This document shows, one piece after another, positions 43,020 to 51,862 of a stretch of DNA of 64,000 bases (the stretch's first letter is position 1; every line of letters starts with the position of its first letter). The notes under the pieces are model-generated. The model searched no databases and had not been told where the DNA came from. It was given only the letters and a program-made list of their open reading frames with translations. Origin of the DNA: CAVXNB01 sp963763085 (GTDB lineage: Bacteria > Actinomycetota > Acidimicrobiia > Acidimicrobiales > Bog-793). The DNA lies in contig CAVXNB010000003.1 of the NCBI GenBank assembly GCA_963763085.1, positions 620,001-684,000 on the forward strand. Direction: 5' to 3'. The translations under genes and the position numbers were made by a program.

Positions 43020-45206
43020 TAGGCCGAGCGGGGCGGCGTCTCCCCTGGCGACGACCAGAGCGTCGAGCGCCACCACGCCGTCGGGCCCGCAGCGGAGCGG
43101 GTTGATGTCGAGAGCCTCGAGCCCGCCGCTCAGCTCCTCGGCGAGGACAGAGACCGCGACGACCGCGTCGACCACGGCCTCGAGATCGGCAGCGGGCTGT
43201 CCGCGGACCCCATCCAGTAGCCGGCGGACACCCAGCCGGCCGATCAGGCGCCGCGCCAGGTCCCGGTCGATCGGAGGCAGACCGACGGCGCGGTCGGCGA
43301 GGAGCTCGACCAGGATCCCGCCGGCGCCCACGACCACCAGCGGGCCGAGCTGAGGGTCGCGCACGAGCCCCAACGACAGCTCGACGCCGTCGGGCGCCGT
43401 CGCTGCCACGAGCACGCGCTTGCCGAGCCTTTCGGCCAGGTCGTCGAATGCGCCGGCGACCTCGTCCGCGCCGGCCAGGCCGAGCACGACGCCCCCGACG
43501 TCGGACTTGTGCGCGATCGCGGGTTCGTCGGTCTTCAGCACCACGGGGTAGCCGAGGCGGTTCGCCGCCTCGACCGCGGCAGCCCGGTCGGACACGGCCA
43601 CGGCGGGCACGGCTCCGATCCCGTACGCGGCCAGCAAGCCGAACGCATCGGCGCCCGCTATCGGTCCCGACGCCAGCCGTGCGAGCCAGTGGGCCTGGCG
43701 GACGTCGTCGAGCCCGCTCGGGAGGTCCTGGGCCGGCGCGGCGGCGCCGTGCCGGTCGTCCCGGTCGTGCCGCTCGTGCCGGTCGTGCCGGTCGTGCCAC
43801 TCGAGCAGATGCTTCATGGCGAGCAGGCCCGTCCGGGTGCCCTCGAGCACCGGGACGCCTGCCGCCCGCAGCCGCGCCGCCGCCTCGGGGTTGATCGCAC
43901 TGTGCAGATTGGCCAGCAGAGCCACGGGCTTGGTCGTCGAGTTGAAGGCGTCGATCACGGCTAGCTCGTTGTCGGTGTCGCCGTCGAGCTCCTGCACGAG
44001 GTCGAGGCAGGCGGCGACCGCGGCGACGGCATCGTCCTCCGCCAGAGCGACGAGCGACGACGTGAGCACCCGCCGGGAGTCGGCTCCGGTGTCCCACACG
44101 TCGAGAGGATTGCCGGGCTCGAGGCCGGGGTCGATGATGCCGGCAAGGCGGTGACAAGTGGTCTCGGAGATCGGTGCGAACGGGACGCCGAGCGCGTCGG
44201 CGACGTCGACGACGAGCGCGCGCTCGGCTCCCGAATCGTGCGCCGTCGCGATCCCGGTCCCGCCCGATGTGGTCGAGGCCGGCCTGCCGGCGGCGAAGAG
44301 CTCGAGCGTGTCGGTCATCTCGTCGAGATCCCTCACCCTGATGACCCCGTAAGCGTCGAACAGGGCCTCCCAGGCCCCGTCGTCCCCGGCGAGGGCGCCC
44401 GAGTGGGCAGCCACCATGGCGCGGCCGGTCGGCGAACCGCCGACCGTGAGCGCCACGACCGGGATACCGCCCGCGGCCGCGCGGGCGAGCGCCGACCGCA
44501 ACGCCTCGGGCTCCCGCAGGGCCTCGAGGAGCAGCGCCACGATGCCAGTGCCGGGGAGGTCGAGCGCGTAGTCGATATACGAGGCGGCCGGCGTGACGAG
44601 CTCCTGGCCCGAGGAAACCGCGAGCGTGAAGCCGAGCCGCCGGCGGGTCCTGAGCAACGCCGAGAATGCGGAACCGGAGTGGCTGACGAACGCGACCGGG
44701 CCGCTGGGCAGTGGATCGGGCTCGAGGTAGCCGATCGCCCGGAGCCCGTGCTCGAGATTGACGAAGCCCATGCAGCCGCCGCCGCACAACGCCATCTCGG
44801 CTCCCCGGGCGATGGCCGCGAGCCGTTCCCGCAACGAGGGTCCCGCCGGCGCGCCGAGGTCGTGGGCGCTGCCGAAGATGACGGCGGACCGGTCGCCGCG
44901 CGCCGCGGCGCGTCCGAGCTCGGCCTCGAGCGCCTCGTCTCGCACGCCCAGAAGAACGAGATCGACAGGTTCCGGAAGGTCGTCGAGCGACGGCACGCAG
45001 GCTCGCCCGAGGACCCGGTCGTAGCGAGGGTTCACCGGGTACATCTCGACCGGGCCCGGGCTGCGGGCGACCTCGCTCGTCATGCGCCAGCCGAAGCTTC
45101 CCGCCCGTTCGCTGGCGCCGACGACTGCGACCGTGCGTGCCTCGAGCATCGATCGCACTGCGTCTCGCCCGCCGTCGTCGGCTGCGCTGGCCTCCCGGGC
45201 GCTCAC
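43014..45206 (-). CDS. ADP-forming acyl-CoA synthetase, fused alpha-beta, second copy
   Basis: 730-residue NDP-forming acyl-CoA synthetase. CoA-binding domain with VAVVGASERAGSFG, a succinyl-CoA-ligase-like domain with the phospho-His motif MVAAHSGALAGDD, and a C-terminal ATP-grasp domain (YPVVLKTDEPAIAHKSDVGG). GTG 45206 overlaps the oxidoreductase stop (GTGA); the frame stays open to 45647 only as a shadow. Between the two halves lies a His/Asp/Arg-rich linker (HDRHDRHERHDRDDRHG) encoded by 9-bp repeats, absent from the paralogue at 2900..5008. It works with the acyl-CoA dehydrogenase downstream. Substrate unknown. Confidence 0.9.
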   Translation of the reverse strand: MSAREASAADDGGRDAVRSMLEARTVAVVGASERAGSFGWRMTSEVARSPGPVEMYPVNPRYDRVLGRACVPSLDDLPEPVDLVLLGVRDEALEAELGRAAARGDRSAVIFGSAHDLGAPAGPSLRERLAAIARGAEMALCGGGCMGFVNLEHGLRAIGYLEPDPLPSGPVAFVSHSGSAFSALLRTRRRLGFTLAVSSGQELVTPAASYIDYALDLPGTGIVALLLEALREPEALRSALARAAAGGIPVVALTVGGSPTGRAMVAAHSGALAGDDGAWEALFDAYGVIRVRDLDEMTDTLELFAAGRPASTTSGGTGIATAHDSGAERALVVDVADALGVPFAPISETTCHRLAGIIDPGLEPGNPLDVWDTGADSRRVLTSSLVALAEDDAVAAVAACLDLVQELDGDTDNELAVIDAFNSTTKPVALLANLHSAINPEAAARLRAAGVPVLEGTRTGLLAMKHLLEWHDRHDRHERHDRDDRHGAAAPAQDLPSGLDDVRQAHWLARLASGPIAGADAFGLLAAYGIGAVPAVAVSDRAAAVEAANRLGYPVVLKTDEPAIAHKSDVGGVVLGLAGADEVAGAFDDLAERLGKRVLVAATAPDGVELSLGLVRDPQLGPLVVVGAGGILVELLADRAVGLPPIDRDLARRLIGRLGVRRLLDGVRGQPAADLEAVVDAVVAVSVLAEELSGGLEALDINPLRCGPDGVVALDALVVARGDAAPLGLD
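43750..43798 (-). repeat. 9-bp tandem repeat coding a His/Asp/Arg linker
   Basis: About five imperfect copies of a 9-base unit (gtgccggtc on the plus strand) inside the acyl-CoA synthetase gene encode repeated His-Asp-Arg triplets at the junction of its two halves. The repeat keeps the reading frame, so copy-number change would lengthen or shorten the linker only. Confidence 0.6.
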
Positions 45207-46852
45207 CGGTCGCGACGGAGCAGCCGGGCTGCCCGCGTCCCGGCCTGCTCGATTCGCCGGTCTGCGATGGCCGCCTTCGCCGCCTGCCAGCCCGGAATGC
45301 CACAGACCCCCCCGCCGGCGTGCGTTGCCGAGCTGGCGTAGTAGAGGCCCTTGATGGGCGTCCGGTAGTTGGCGTAGCCAGGCGCCGGCCGCATGTGGAA
45401 CAACTGCTCGAGCGAGAGCTCGCCGTGGAAGATGTTGCCCCCCACGAGGCCGTACTCGTGCTCCATCTCGTAGGGCCCGACGACGTCCCGGTGCAGGATG
45501 GAGGCCCTGAAATTCGGGGCCAGCTCCTCGTAGCAGTCGATCATCCGGTCGGCGTACGCCTCGAGCTCGTCCTTGTGAGGCTCGGCGCTCCAGTCGGCGG
45601 GAACCCATTGGGTGAACAACGACATGATGTGTGTGCCCTCCGGGCACAGGGTGCGGTCGAACGTCGTCGGGATGACGCTGTCGCTGAACGGGCGGGCGGC
45701 GGGGCGGCCCTCCCGCGCATCCTGAAAGGCCCGCTCGATGTACTCGACCGACGGGGCCATCTCCACCGAACCCGTGTGGTGCTCCTGGAGGTTCGTCCCG
45801 GGATCGGCGGAGAAATTCGGGAGCTCGCTGAGGGCGAGATTGACCTTCACGACACCGCTGCGGCTCTTCCAGTGCTCGATGTCCCGGACGAAGTCGCTCG
45901 GCAGCTCGTCACGAGCGATGTGCTCCAGGAACGCGGTTCTGGGGTGAAGGCTCGTGATCACGAGCGGCGCTGTGATCTCTTCGCCCTCCTCCAGCACGGC
46001 GCCACGGACCCTGCCGCCCTCGACCAGTAGACGCGCGACGCCGGCGTTGGTGCGCACTTCGGCGCCGAAGCCGACCGCGGCCCTCCTGATGGCCCCCGAC
46101 ACGGCGCCCATCCCACCCTCTGGGAAGCCCCAGCTGCCAAGGTGGCCGTCGCCGACGTCGCCGATGGAGTGGTGCGCCATCACGTAGGCCGTCCCGGGCT
46201 CGTACGGCCCGGCCCAGGTCCCGATGACGCCGTTCACCGCCATCGCGGCCTTGACCTGCGGCGACTCGAACCAGTCGTCCAGCAGGTCGGCAATGCTCAT
46301 CGTCATGAGCCGGGTCACGCCTGCGATGGTCCGGACATCGAGGCCCTTGTGACGCCAGACCAACCGCAGGGTGTCGCGCACGTCGGCCGGCCTGCGAGAT
46401 CCGAGGTTGGGCGGAACAGTGAGCAGGAGCGGGCCGAGCACTTCGGCGAGGCCGCTCATCCAGGCGTCCCACTTCGGCATCGCCTCGGCGTCCTTCCGGG
46501 ACCACTTCACGATCTCCTCGTGGTTGCGCCTGGAGTCGTCGGCGAAGATCTTGATCGACCCGCCTTCGGGAAAGGCCTGGTAGTACGGTCCCATCGGGAA
46601 GATCTTGTAGCCGTTCCGCTCGAGGTCGAGGTCCTTGATGATCGTCGGCGGCATCAGGCTCATCACGTACGACAACCGCGTCACCTTGAACTCCGGCGCA
46701 TCCGGCCATGGGCTCTCCGTGGTCGCCGCGCCTCCGGTCGTCGGGCGGGACTCGAGCACCAAGGTGTCGGCTCCCGATCGCGCGAGGTACGCCGCTGCGA
46801 CGAGGCCGTTATGGCCCCCGCCGACCACGATCGCGTCGTATGTGGACTTCAT
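45203..46852 (-). CDS. FAD-dependent oxidoreductase, PYROXD2/phytoene desaturase-like
   Basis: 549-residue flavoprotein of the CrtI/PYROXD2 group. The N-terminal dinucleotide motif AIVVGGGHNGLVAAAYLARSG is at about 7-27, followed by VLESRPTTGGAATT; the C-terminal FAD site reads GLYYASSATHAGGGVCGIPG. Members with this C-terminus are uncharacterised and are not carotenoid enzymes; an amine or acyl substrate is possible. It is divergent from the TetR gene; a shared operator and a -35/-10 pair lie 30-70 bases upstream. Its stop overlaps the synthetase start. Confidence 0.88.
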   Translation of the reverse strand: MKSTYDAIVVGGGHNGLVAAAYLARSGADTLVLESRPTTGGAATTESPWPDAPEFKVTRLSYVMSLMPPTIIKDLDLERNGYKIFPMGPYYQAFPEGGSIKIFADDSRRNHEEIVKWSRKDAEAMPKWDAWMSGLAEVLGPLLLTVPPNLGSRRPADVRDTLRLVWRHKGLDVRTIAGVTRLMTMSIADLLDDWFESPQVKAAMAVNGVIGTWAGPYEPGTAYVMAHHSIGDVGDGHLGSWGFPEGGMGAVSGAIRRAAVGFGAEVRTNAGVARLLVEGGRVRGAVLEEGEEITAPLVITSLHPRTAFLEHIARDELPSDFVRDIEHWKSRSGVVKVNLALSELPNFSADPGTNLQEHHTGSVEMAPSVEYIERAFQDAREGRPAARPFSDSVIPTTFDRTLCPEGTHIMSLFTQWVPADWSAEPHKDELEAYADRMIDCYEELAPNFRASILHRDVVGPYEMEHEYGLVGGNIFHGELSLEQLFHMRPAPGYANYRTPIKGLYYASSATHAGGGVCGIPGWQAAKAAIADRRIEQAGTRAARLLRRDR

Positions 46853-46881
46853 GACTGCGGGACTCCGTTTCTCGGAAGGTT

Positions 46882-46897
46882 GACTGACCGTTCAGTT
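46882..46897. promoter_or_regulatory. Shared palindromic operator, site B (oxidoreductase/TetR)
   Basis: GACTGACCGTTCAGTT matches the palindrome GACTGAACGTTCAGTC at 14 of 16 positions. It sits between the divergent oxidoreductase and TetR genes, 30 bases before the former. On the minus strand TTGTCC (46918..46923), an 18-base spacer and TAAACT (46894..46899) form a promoter whose -10 box lies within the operator. Confidence 0.65.
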
Positions 46898-46970
46898 TAG
46901 GCGCCTGATACGTTGGCGGACAAGACCCGCACGGGACCTGCGAGGACCTGCAAGGAGCGAGGATGCACCG

Positions 46971-47628
46971 GTGAGCGTGGACGACGGGGAGCTGAACGGC
47001 GCGCCCGAGGTCCGGCGTGAGCAGATGATCCGCGCCGCGCTCGAGGTCATCCAGGAGCGCGGCTTCCCCGATACGCGCATCGCTGACGTCGCGCAACGTG
47101 CCGGGGTCAGCCCGGCGCTCGTCATCTATTACTTCGGCACCAAGGACAGCTTGCTGACCGAGGCCATGCGCTTCTCGGAGGACGCCTTCTACGACCTCGG
47201 CGCAAGGCGCATGGAGGCGATCGCCAGCGCCAAGGGACGACTCGAGGAGATCGTCGCGCTCGACGTGCCTCCCGACCGACGAGGACGACGCGGCGGACTC
47301 GTGGACGCTCTGGCTCGATCTCTGGGCCCAGGCCGCCAGGCATCCGGCCGTCGCCCGGGTACGCGAGGAATTCGACGAGCACTGGCGCGAGACGCTGCGC
47401 ACCATCGTTCGCAAAGGTCAGGCCGACGGGGAGTTCCGCGCGATCGACGCCGACGACTTCGCCGTCGGCTTCTCGGCTCTGCTGGACGGGCTTGCGATTC
47501 AGATCGCGCTCCGGGATCCCGTCGTGGACGGCCGGCGGGCGTTCGAGTTGAGCATGAGGGTTGCGGCCGCGCAGCTCGGTTTCGAGTGGTCGCCCTCTGA
47601 TCGGTCCCCGCCGGCGCGCAAGGCTTAG
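46971..47628 (+). CDS. TetR/AcrR family transcriptional regulator (frameshifted)
   Basis: Repressor of about 218 residues when corrected. N-terminal helix-turn-helix (TRIADVAQRAGVSPALVIYY) followed by FGTKDSLLTEAM. An extra C near 47266..47272 shifts the frame after LEEIVAL; removing it gives LPTDEDDAADSWTLWLDLWA and an intact ligand domain ending RSPPARKA. Uncorrected, the protein would end in an arginine-rich nonsense tail at 47600. GTG 46971 has AAGGAG upstream. It is divergent from the oxidoreductase, shares an operator with it, and is the best candidate for the factor that binds the palindromes at sites A to E. Confidence 0.87.
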
Positions 47629-47653
47629 CCCGCGCGGACCACCTCTGGTGCGT

Positions 47654-48622
47654 CTATGGCGCGGCCGCATCCCCGCGGCGCGCGATCAGCAGGTGGTACA
47701 GCAAGATGAGCTGCGTTATGGCAAGCGGACCGCTGTCGACGCCCGGCTCGATCTGGCCCAATGAGGGCGGGACGGGCTCCGGCACGCCGAGGCGTGACCA
47801 CACCTCGGTCGCGATCTCGTCGGAGGTGGACTTCGGCGCGTAGCCGTGGATGTGCAAGGCGTCGACCGGCTTGCCGTCGCGGTCGCGGATCAGCTTCAGG
47901 TGGACGGCCTTGCGGTGGTCGTCGGTGAGGATCGAGGACAGGTCGGGGTGCGGGATCGTCGGGCGAAGCAGGAGCGTGGCGCTGAGCGGGTCGTCGGTTG
48001 CCTCGTGGCGCTCCTCGATCGGCCCGAAGCTCACGACGATGTCGGCGAAGGCACGTTGCGGCCGGATGTAGGCGGCCGAGTCCGGCTCGCGGCGTTCGAG
48101 GTCCGCCAGGACCTGGTCGCGCTCATAGCCGCGCTGGGCGCAGTCGCGCTTGATCTTCCACGCGTGGCGGATCACCTCGGGCGGGTCGAGGTAGGCCGTG
48201 ACATCAAAACAAGCCCTCGCGAGCCGCGAGTGCAACGGCAACAGCCCCTCGACGATGACGAACTCCCTCGGCTCGACGAGCACCGGGCGCTCCAGGGTGC
48301 CCTGGCTGTGGTTGTAGACCGGCTTGAGGATCGGCTGGCCGAGTGAAAGGAGCTGGAGGTGCTGCTCCATGATCTCGACGTAGTTGCACCTCGGATCGAG
48401 CGGCGTGAACGGGAGGCTCCGGCGCTCGACACGGTCGTAGCTGTGGTAGTCGTCGACGCAGATCGCCGTGATGCGCTCCGGCCCGAGCGCCCGGGTCAAC
48501 CCGCGGGTGAGCGTCGTCTTTCCGGCGGCGCTGTCGCCGGCGATGGCGAGCATCGTCGGCCGGACGCGACCTGACCCGCTGTCGCGCCAAGCCCGGCTGA
48601 TCGCCATCTGCTTGTCGGGCAT
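47654..48622 (-). CDS. Phosphoribulokinase/uridine kinase family protein
   Basis: 322-residue P-loop kinase with GDSAAGKTT (29-37), CVDDYHSYDRVERRSLPFTP, LDPRCNYVEIMEQHLQLL, PVYNHSQGTLERP and VIVEGLLPLH. These segments follow cyanobacterial/plant phosphoribulokinase closely, more than uridine kinase. It would phosphorylate ribulose 5-phosphate to RuBP. No RuBisCO gene is visible in the window, so either Calvin-cycle genes are elsewhere or the kinase has another substrate. ATG 48622 is chosen (MPDKQMAISRAWRD); the frame is open to 48688. It is divergent from the PotA-type gene. Confidence 0.85.
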   Translation of the reverse strand: MPDKQMAISRAWRDSGSGRVRPTMLAIAGDSAAGKTTLTRGLTRALGPERITAICVDDYHSYDRVERRSLPFTPLDPRCNYVEIMEQHLQLLSLGQPILKPVYNHSQGTLERPVLVEPREFVIVEGLLPLHSRLARACFDVTAYLDPPEVIRHAWKIKRDCAQRGYERDQVLADLERREPDSAAYIRPQRAFADIVVSFGPIEERHEATDDPLSATLLLRPTIPHPDLSSILTDDHRKAVHLKLIRDRDGKPVDALHIHGYAPKSTSDEIATEVWSRLGVPEPVPPSLGQIEPGVDSGPLAITQLILLYHLLIARRGDAAAP

Positions 48623-48716
48623 CCTGGGACGGTACGCAACCGGGACCCGCCAGGCAAACAGCGCAGCCCTCGCGCCGCGTCCAGGCACCCCTGGACCCGG
48701 GCCCGATTCGCGTTAA

Positions 48717-48730
48717 ACTGGCGTTCAGTC
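48717..48730. promoter_or_regulatory. Shared palindromic operator, site C (PotA-type ATPase)
   Basis: ACTGGCGTTCAGTC lies 25 bases before the PotA-type start. It matches the palindrome of sites A, B and D with one base fewer between the half-sites. TAAACT at 48714..48719 overlaps it and fits a -10 box toward the ATPase gene, as at the other sites. Confidence 0.5.
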
Positions 48731-48754
48731 AAGCAGAAGCCGGGGGGTTGAGCG

Positions 48755-49942
48755 ATGCCAGGTGGGGAGATCCGGCTCGTCGAGCTGACCAAGCAGTTCG
48801 GCGGCATCCGTGCCGTCGACGGCATCAATCTCGAGATCGAAAGTGGCGAGTTCTTCTCGCTTCTCGGGCCGTCGGGCTGCGGGAAGACGACGACGTTGCG
48901 ACTCGTGGCCGGCTTCGAGGAGCCGACCGCCGGCAACATCCTGCTCGACGGGACCGACGTGGCGCGTCTCCCCGCCCACAAGCGCAACGTCAATACCGTC
49001 TTCCAGAGCTACGCCCTCTTCCCCTTCCTCACGGTGGCCGAGAACGTCGCCTTCGGTCTCAAGTACAAGTCGCTGTCGAAGCAGGAGTCAGCCAAGCGGG
49101 TCGGCGACGCCATCGAGTTGGTCCAGCTCAACGGCTATGAAAAGCGGCGCCCCGGCCAGCTCTCCGGTGGCCAGCAGCAGCGGGTCGCGCTCGCCCGCGC
49201 CCTCGTGCTGAACCCGGCCGTGCTCCTGCTCGACGAGCCGCTCGGGGCCCTCGATGCGAAGCTCCGCCGCACACTCCAAGTCGAGCTGAAGGCGCTTCAG
49301 GAGCGGGTCGGGATCACGTTCATCTACGTGACCCATGACCAGGAGGAAGCCCTCACCATGTCCGATCGGCTGGCCGTGATGGCGAGCGGGCGGATCGCCC
49401 AGATCGGAACCCCTGAAGACGTCTACGAGCAGCCGGCCGATGCCTACGTCGCCGACTTTCTCGGCATCTCGAATCTCATGGAAGCGACCGTCACGCGCCA
49501 CGGCGAGGGTTGCTGCTACATCAAGCTCGGCGACTTCGAGGTAACCGCCGGGTGCGGCGCGCTCGATGCGACCGGAGCCGTGAAGATCGCCGTGCGTCCT
49601 GAGCGCGTCCGCCTCGAGCCGTTCGACGCGACCGGTGTCAACCGCATTCCCGCCATGGTGGAGCGGCTGGTGTTCCTCGGATCGGCGACCCAGGTCATCG
49701 TCCGCCTCGCCCCGGGCGCACGGGTGCAGGCGCTCGTGCACAACGACGGCGAGCCCCTCAGCTACGAGCAGGGGACCCCCCTGCAGGCGTTCCTGCCCCC
49801 CGAAGCGGTCCGCGTGCTGCCCGAGAGCAATATCATCGCCGGCTCGAGCTCCATCGACGAGGACGGCCTCGCACCCGAGCCGGGCGCGTTCAACCTGACC
49901 GCAGCGGTCGCTTCCGGCGCGCCGCACATGCCTGGCGAGTGA
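48755..49942 (+). CDS. potA: ABC transporter ATPase, spermidine/putrescine (PotA) type
   Basis: 395-residue ATPase of the polyamine/quaternary-amine import group. Walker A GPSGCGKTT, signature LSGGQQQRVALARAL, Walker B LLLDEPLGALD and switch His in YVTHDQEEAL are present, and the C-terminal TOBE domain starts near 290. It faces the permease genes potC and potB in convergent orientation and completes a PotABCD-type importer. Gene symbol follows closest family; the cargo may be a polyamine, betaine or similar cation. Confidence 0.9.
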   Translation: MPGGEIRLVELTKQFGGIRAVDGINLEIESGEFFSLLGPSGCGKTTTLRLVAGFEEPTAGNILLDGTDVARLPAHKRNVNTVFQSYALFPFLTVAENVAFGLKYKSLSKQESAKRVGDAIELVQLNGYEKRRPGQLSGGQQQRVALARALVLNPAVLLLDEPLGALDAKLRRTLQVELKALQERVGITFIYVTHDQEEALTMSDRLAVMASGRIAQIGTPEDVYEQPADAYVADFLGISNLMEATVTRHGEGCCYIKLGDFEVTAGCGALDATGAVKIAVRPERVRLEPFDATGVNRIPAMVERLVFLGSATQVIVRLAPGARVQALVHNDGEPLSYEQGTPLQAFLPPEAVRVLPESNIIAGSSSIDEDGLAPEPGAFNLTAAVASGAPHMPGE

Positions 49943-49954
49943 CGCCGGAGGACC

Positions 49955-50911
49955 CTACATCCCGGTGATGTTCGCGAGGGCGCCTTCCGAACCCGAGCCA
50001 CGTTCGCCCCGGGTCATGAAGCGGTAGGCGAAGTAGCCGAGCGTCGCCACGATGAGCGAGACGAGGAGCATGATCGTCGCGATCGCGTTCAGTGCCGGGC
50101 CGTTGTTGCCGCCTCTCGTCGCCGAGTAGATCAGCACTGATACCGGCTGGGTGGCGGACGAGGACGACAGCAGGTCGACGATGACGAAGTCGTCGATCAC
50201 GCCTGCGAAGACGAGCACGGCGCTCGCGAAGATGGCCGGCGAGAGCAGGGGAACGAGGACGCGTCGGACGGCTTCGAATCTCGAAGCGCCGAGGTCGGCC
50301 GCGGCCTCCTCGTAGCTCGGGCCGATCGACACGAGACGGGCGATCACGATGATCGCCGGCCAGCTGATGTTCCAGACGACGAGTCCGAGGACCTCCGCCC
50401 ACGTGCCGAGCTTGACCGAGGTGTAAAGCTCGCTGAAGACCGAGAACAGCGCGACACCGAAGATGAGCTCGGGGACGACGAACGACACGATCATGATGAA
50501 GTTGAAGGAGGCCGACGTCCTCGATCGCCACCGGTTGATCCCGATGCCGAACGCCACCCCGAGCGGGACGGCGATCAATGTCGTCAGCGCAGAGAGGCGC
50601 AACGTCTGGATGATCGCCTGGTGATAGACGGCGCCGTGGAGTACGGAGTTGATCGGGTCGGTGATGTACCACCGGAGCGAGAAGCCCTGCCACACGCTCT
50701 GGGACTTTCCACTGTTGAAGGAGAAGAGGATCGCAAGCCCGATCGGCACGATCGACCAGATCAAGTAGAGCCAGGTGAAGCCCTCGAGGAACCACGCGTG
50801 CCGCCACGGGTTCCGCCATGGCGGGTTGCGGCGGCGGCGGACCGCCGGCGTGACGGCGCCGCCGGGGTCCTTCGGCGGGGCGCCGACCCTGACCGGGGTG
50901 TCGACGGCCAT
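49955..50911 (-). CDS. potC: ABC transporter permease, PotC type
   Basis: 318-residue permease with six membrane helices, starting around WLYLIWSIVPIGLAILFSF. The EAA loop AAADLGASRFEAVRRVLVPL is characteristic. A 40-residue arginine/proline-rich cytoplasmic N-terminus precedes the first helix. Its start overlaps the potB stop by one base. It ends 12 bases from the convergent PotA-type gene. Confidence 0.9.
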   Translation of the reverse strand: MAVDTPVRVGAPPKDPGGAVTPAVRRRRNPPWRNPWRHAWFLEGFTWLYLIWSIVPIGLAILFSFNSGKSQSVWQGFSLRWYITDPINSVLHGAVYHQAIIQTLRLSALTTLIAVPLGVAFGIGINRWRSRTSASFNFIMIVSFVVPELIFGVALFSVFSELYTSVKLGTWAEVLGLVVWNISWPAIIVIARLVSIGPSYEEAAADLGASRFEAVRRVLVPLLSPAIFASAVLVFAGVIDDFVIVDLLSSSSATQPVSVLIYSATRGGNNGPALNAIATIMLLVSLIVATLGYFAYRFMTRGERGSGSEGALANITGM

Positions 50912-51861
50912 CAGGCGCGCCGGCCCGAGTTGGCGTAGGTCTGGAAGACGTAATAGGCCATCAGCGGCAGCAGCACGACGACCAGAAGCAGCGAGAGGGC
51001 GCTCCCCTGCGGCAGCAGCCCGGGCGTCGAGAGCTGGCCGTCGATCAGGTTGCCGATCATGGCCGTCCGCGGCGTGGCCGCCAGGAGCTGGTTGGTGAAG
51101 TAGTCACCCATCATCGGCAACGCCGTCACCAGCATGCCGGTCATGATCGTCTGCCGGCTGAGAGGCAGGGTGATGCGCGTGAAGGTGCGCCACCGGTTGA
51201 GGCCGAGATCGCGGCCCGCCTCGAGGAGTCGCTGGTCGATCCGGTCGAGCCCGGCGTAGAGCACGAGGATCAGGTAGGGGATGTAGCCGTAGACGAGACC
51301 GAGGATCACCGTCGACGCCTTGCCGCCCAGCCAGTTCACCGGCTGGCTCGTCAGGTGCAGATCCATGAGCGCCTTGTTGACGTAGCCGTCGGTCTGCAGG
51401 AGGTCGATCCACGCCAGCATCCGCATCATGTAGCTGACCCAGAACGGAGCGATGAGCAACACGAGGAACAGCACCTTGCGCCGGCCAGCCCAGCGGGTCA
51501 CGAAATAGGCCGTCGGGTAGGCGATGAGCAGCGACAGCACCGACGCGATCACGACGTAGACGACCGTGCGGACGAACTCCGGCCCGATGAACGCGCCGGG
51601 GCCGATGAGGTCGTGAAAGATCGCCGTGAAGTTCGCCGATTGCCAATGGAGGGGGTTCCAGGCCGGCACCGGTGACTCGAAGATGTCGAGTGTGCCGCAG
51701 GCGATCGCGATCACAACGTAGAACGGCACGATGAACAGCAGGACGAGGGTGACGATGCCGGGCGCCGAGAAGAGCCCCCAGACCCATCGTTGCTCCCGGG
51801 AATCGCGCCCTTTACGCGCCTTGGGTTGCTTGCCGCTCACCGGTTCCGCAACGGTGGCCAC
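50911..51861 (-). CDS. potB: ABC transporter permease, PotB type
   Basis: 316-residue permease with six predicted helices (first: WGLFSAPGIVTLVLLFIVPF). The EAA loop region reads LLEAGRDLGLNRWRTFTRI, typical of PotB/PotH. The GTG start at 51861 follows the binding-protein stop at once, and the stop overlaps potC, so potD-potB-potC form one transcript. Confidence 0.9.
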   Translation of the reverse strand: MATVAEPVSGKQPKARKGRDSREQRWVWGLFSAPGIVTLVLLFIVPFYVVIAIACGTLDIFESPVPAWNPLHWQSANFTAIFHDLIGPGAFIGPEFVRTVVYVVIASVLSLLIAYPTAYFVTRWAGRRKVLFLVLLIAPFWVSYMMRMLAWIDLLQTDGYVNKALMDLHLTSQPVNWLGGKASTVILGLVYGYIPYLILVLYAGLDRIDQRLLEAGRDLGLNRWRTFTRITLPLSRQTIMTGMLVTALPMMGDYFTNQLLAATPRTAMIGNLIDGQLSTPGLLPQGSALSLLLVVVLLPLMAYYVFQTYANSGRRA

Positions 51862-51862
51862 G

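Noticed and set aside
42832..45303. 823-residue open frame on the minus strand
   Set aside because: Arginine/glycine-rich shadow of the acyl-CoA synthetase gene, without any domain signature.
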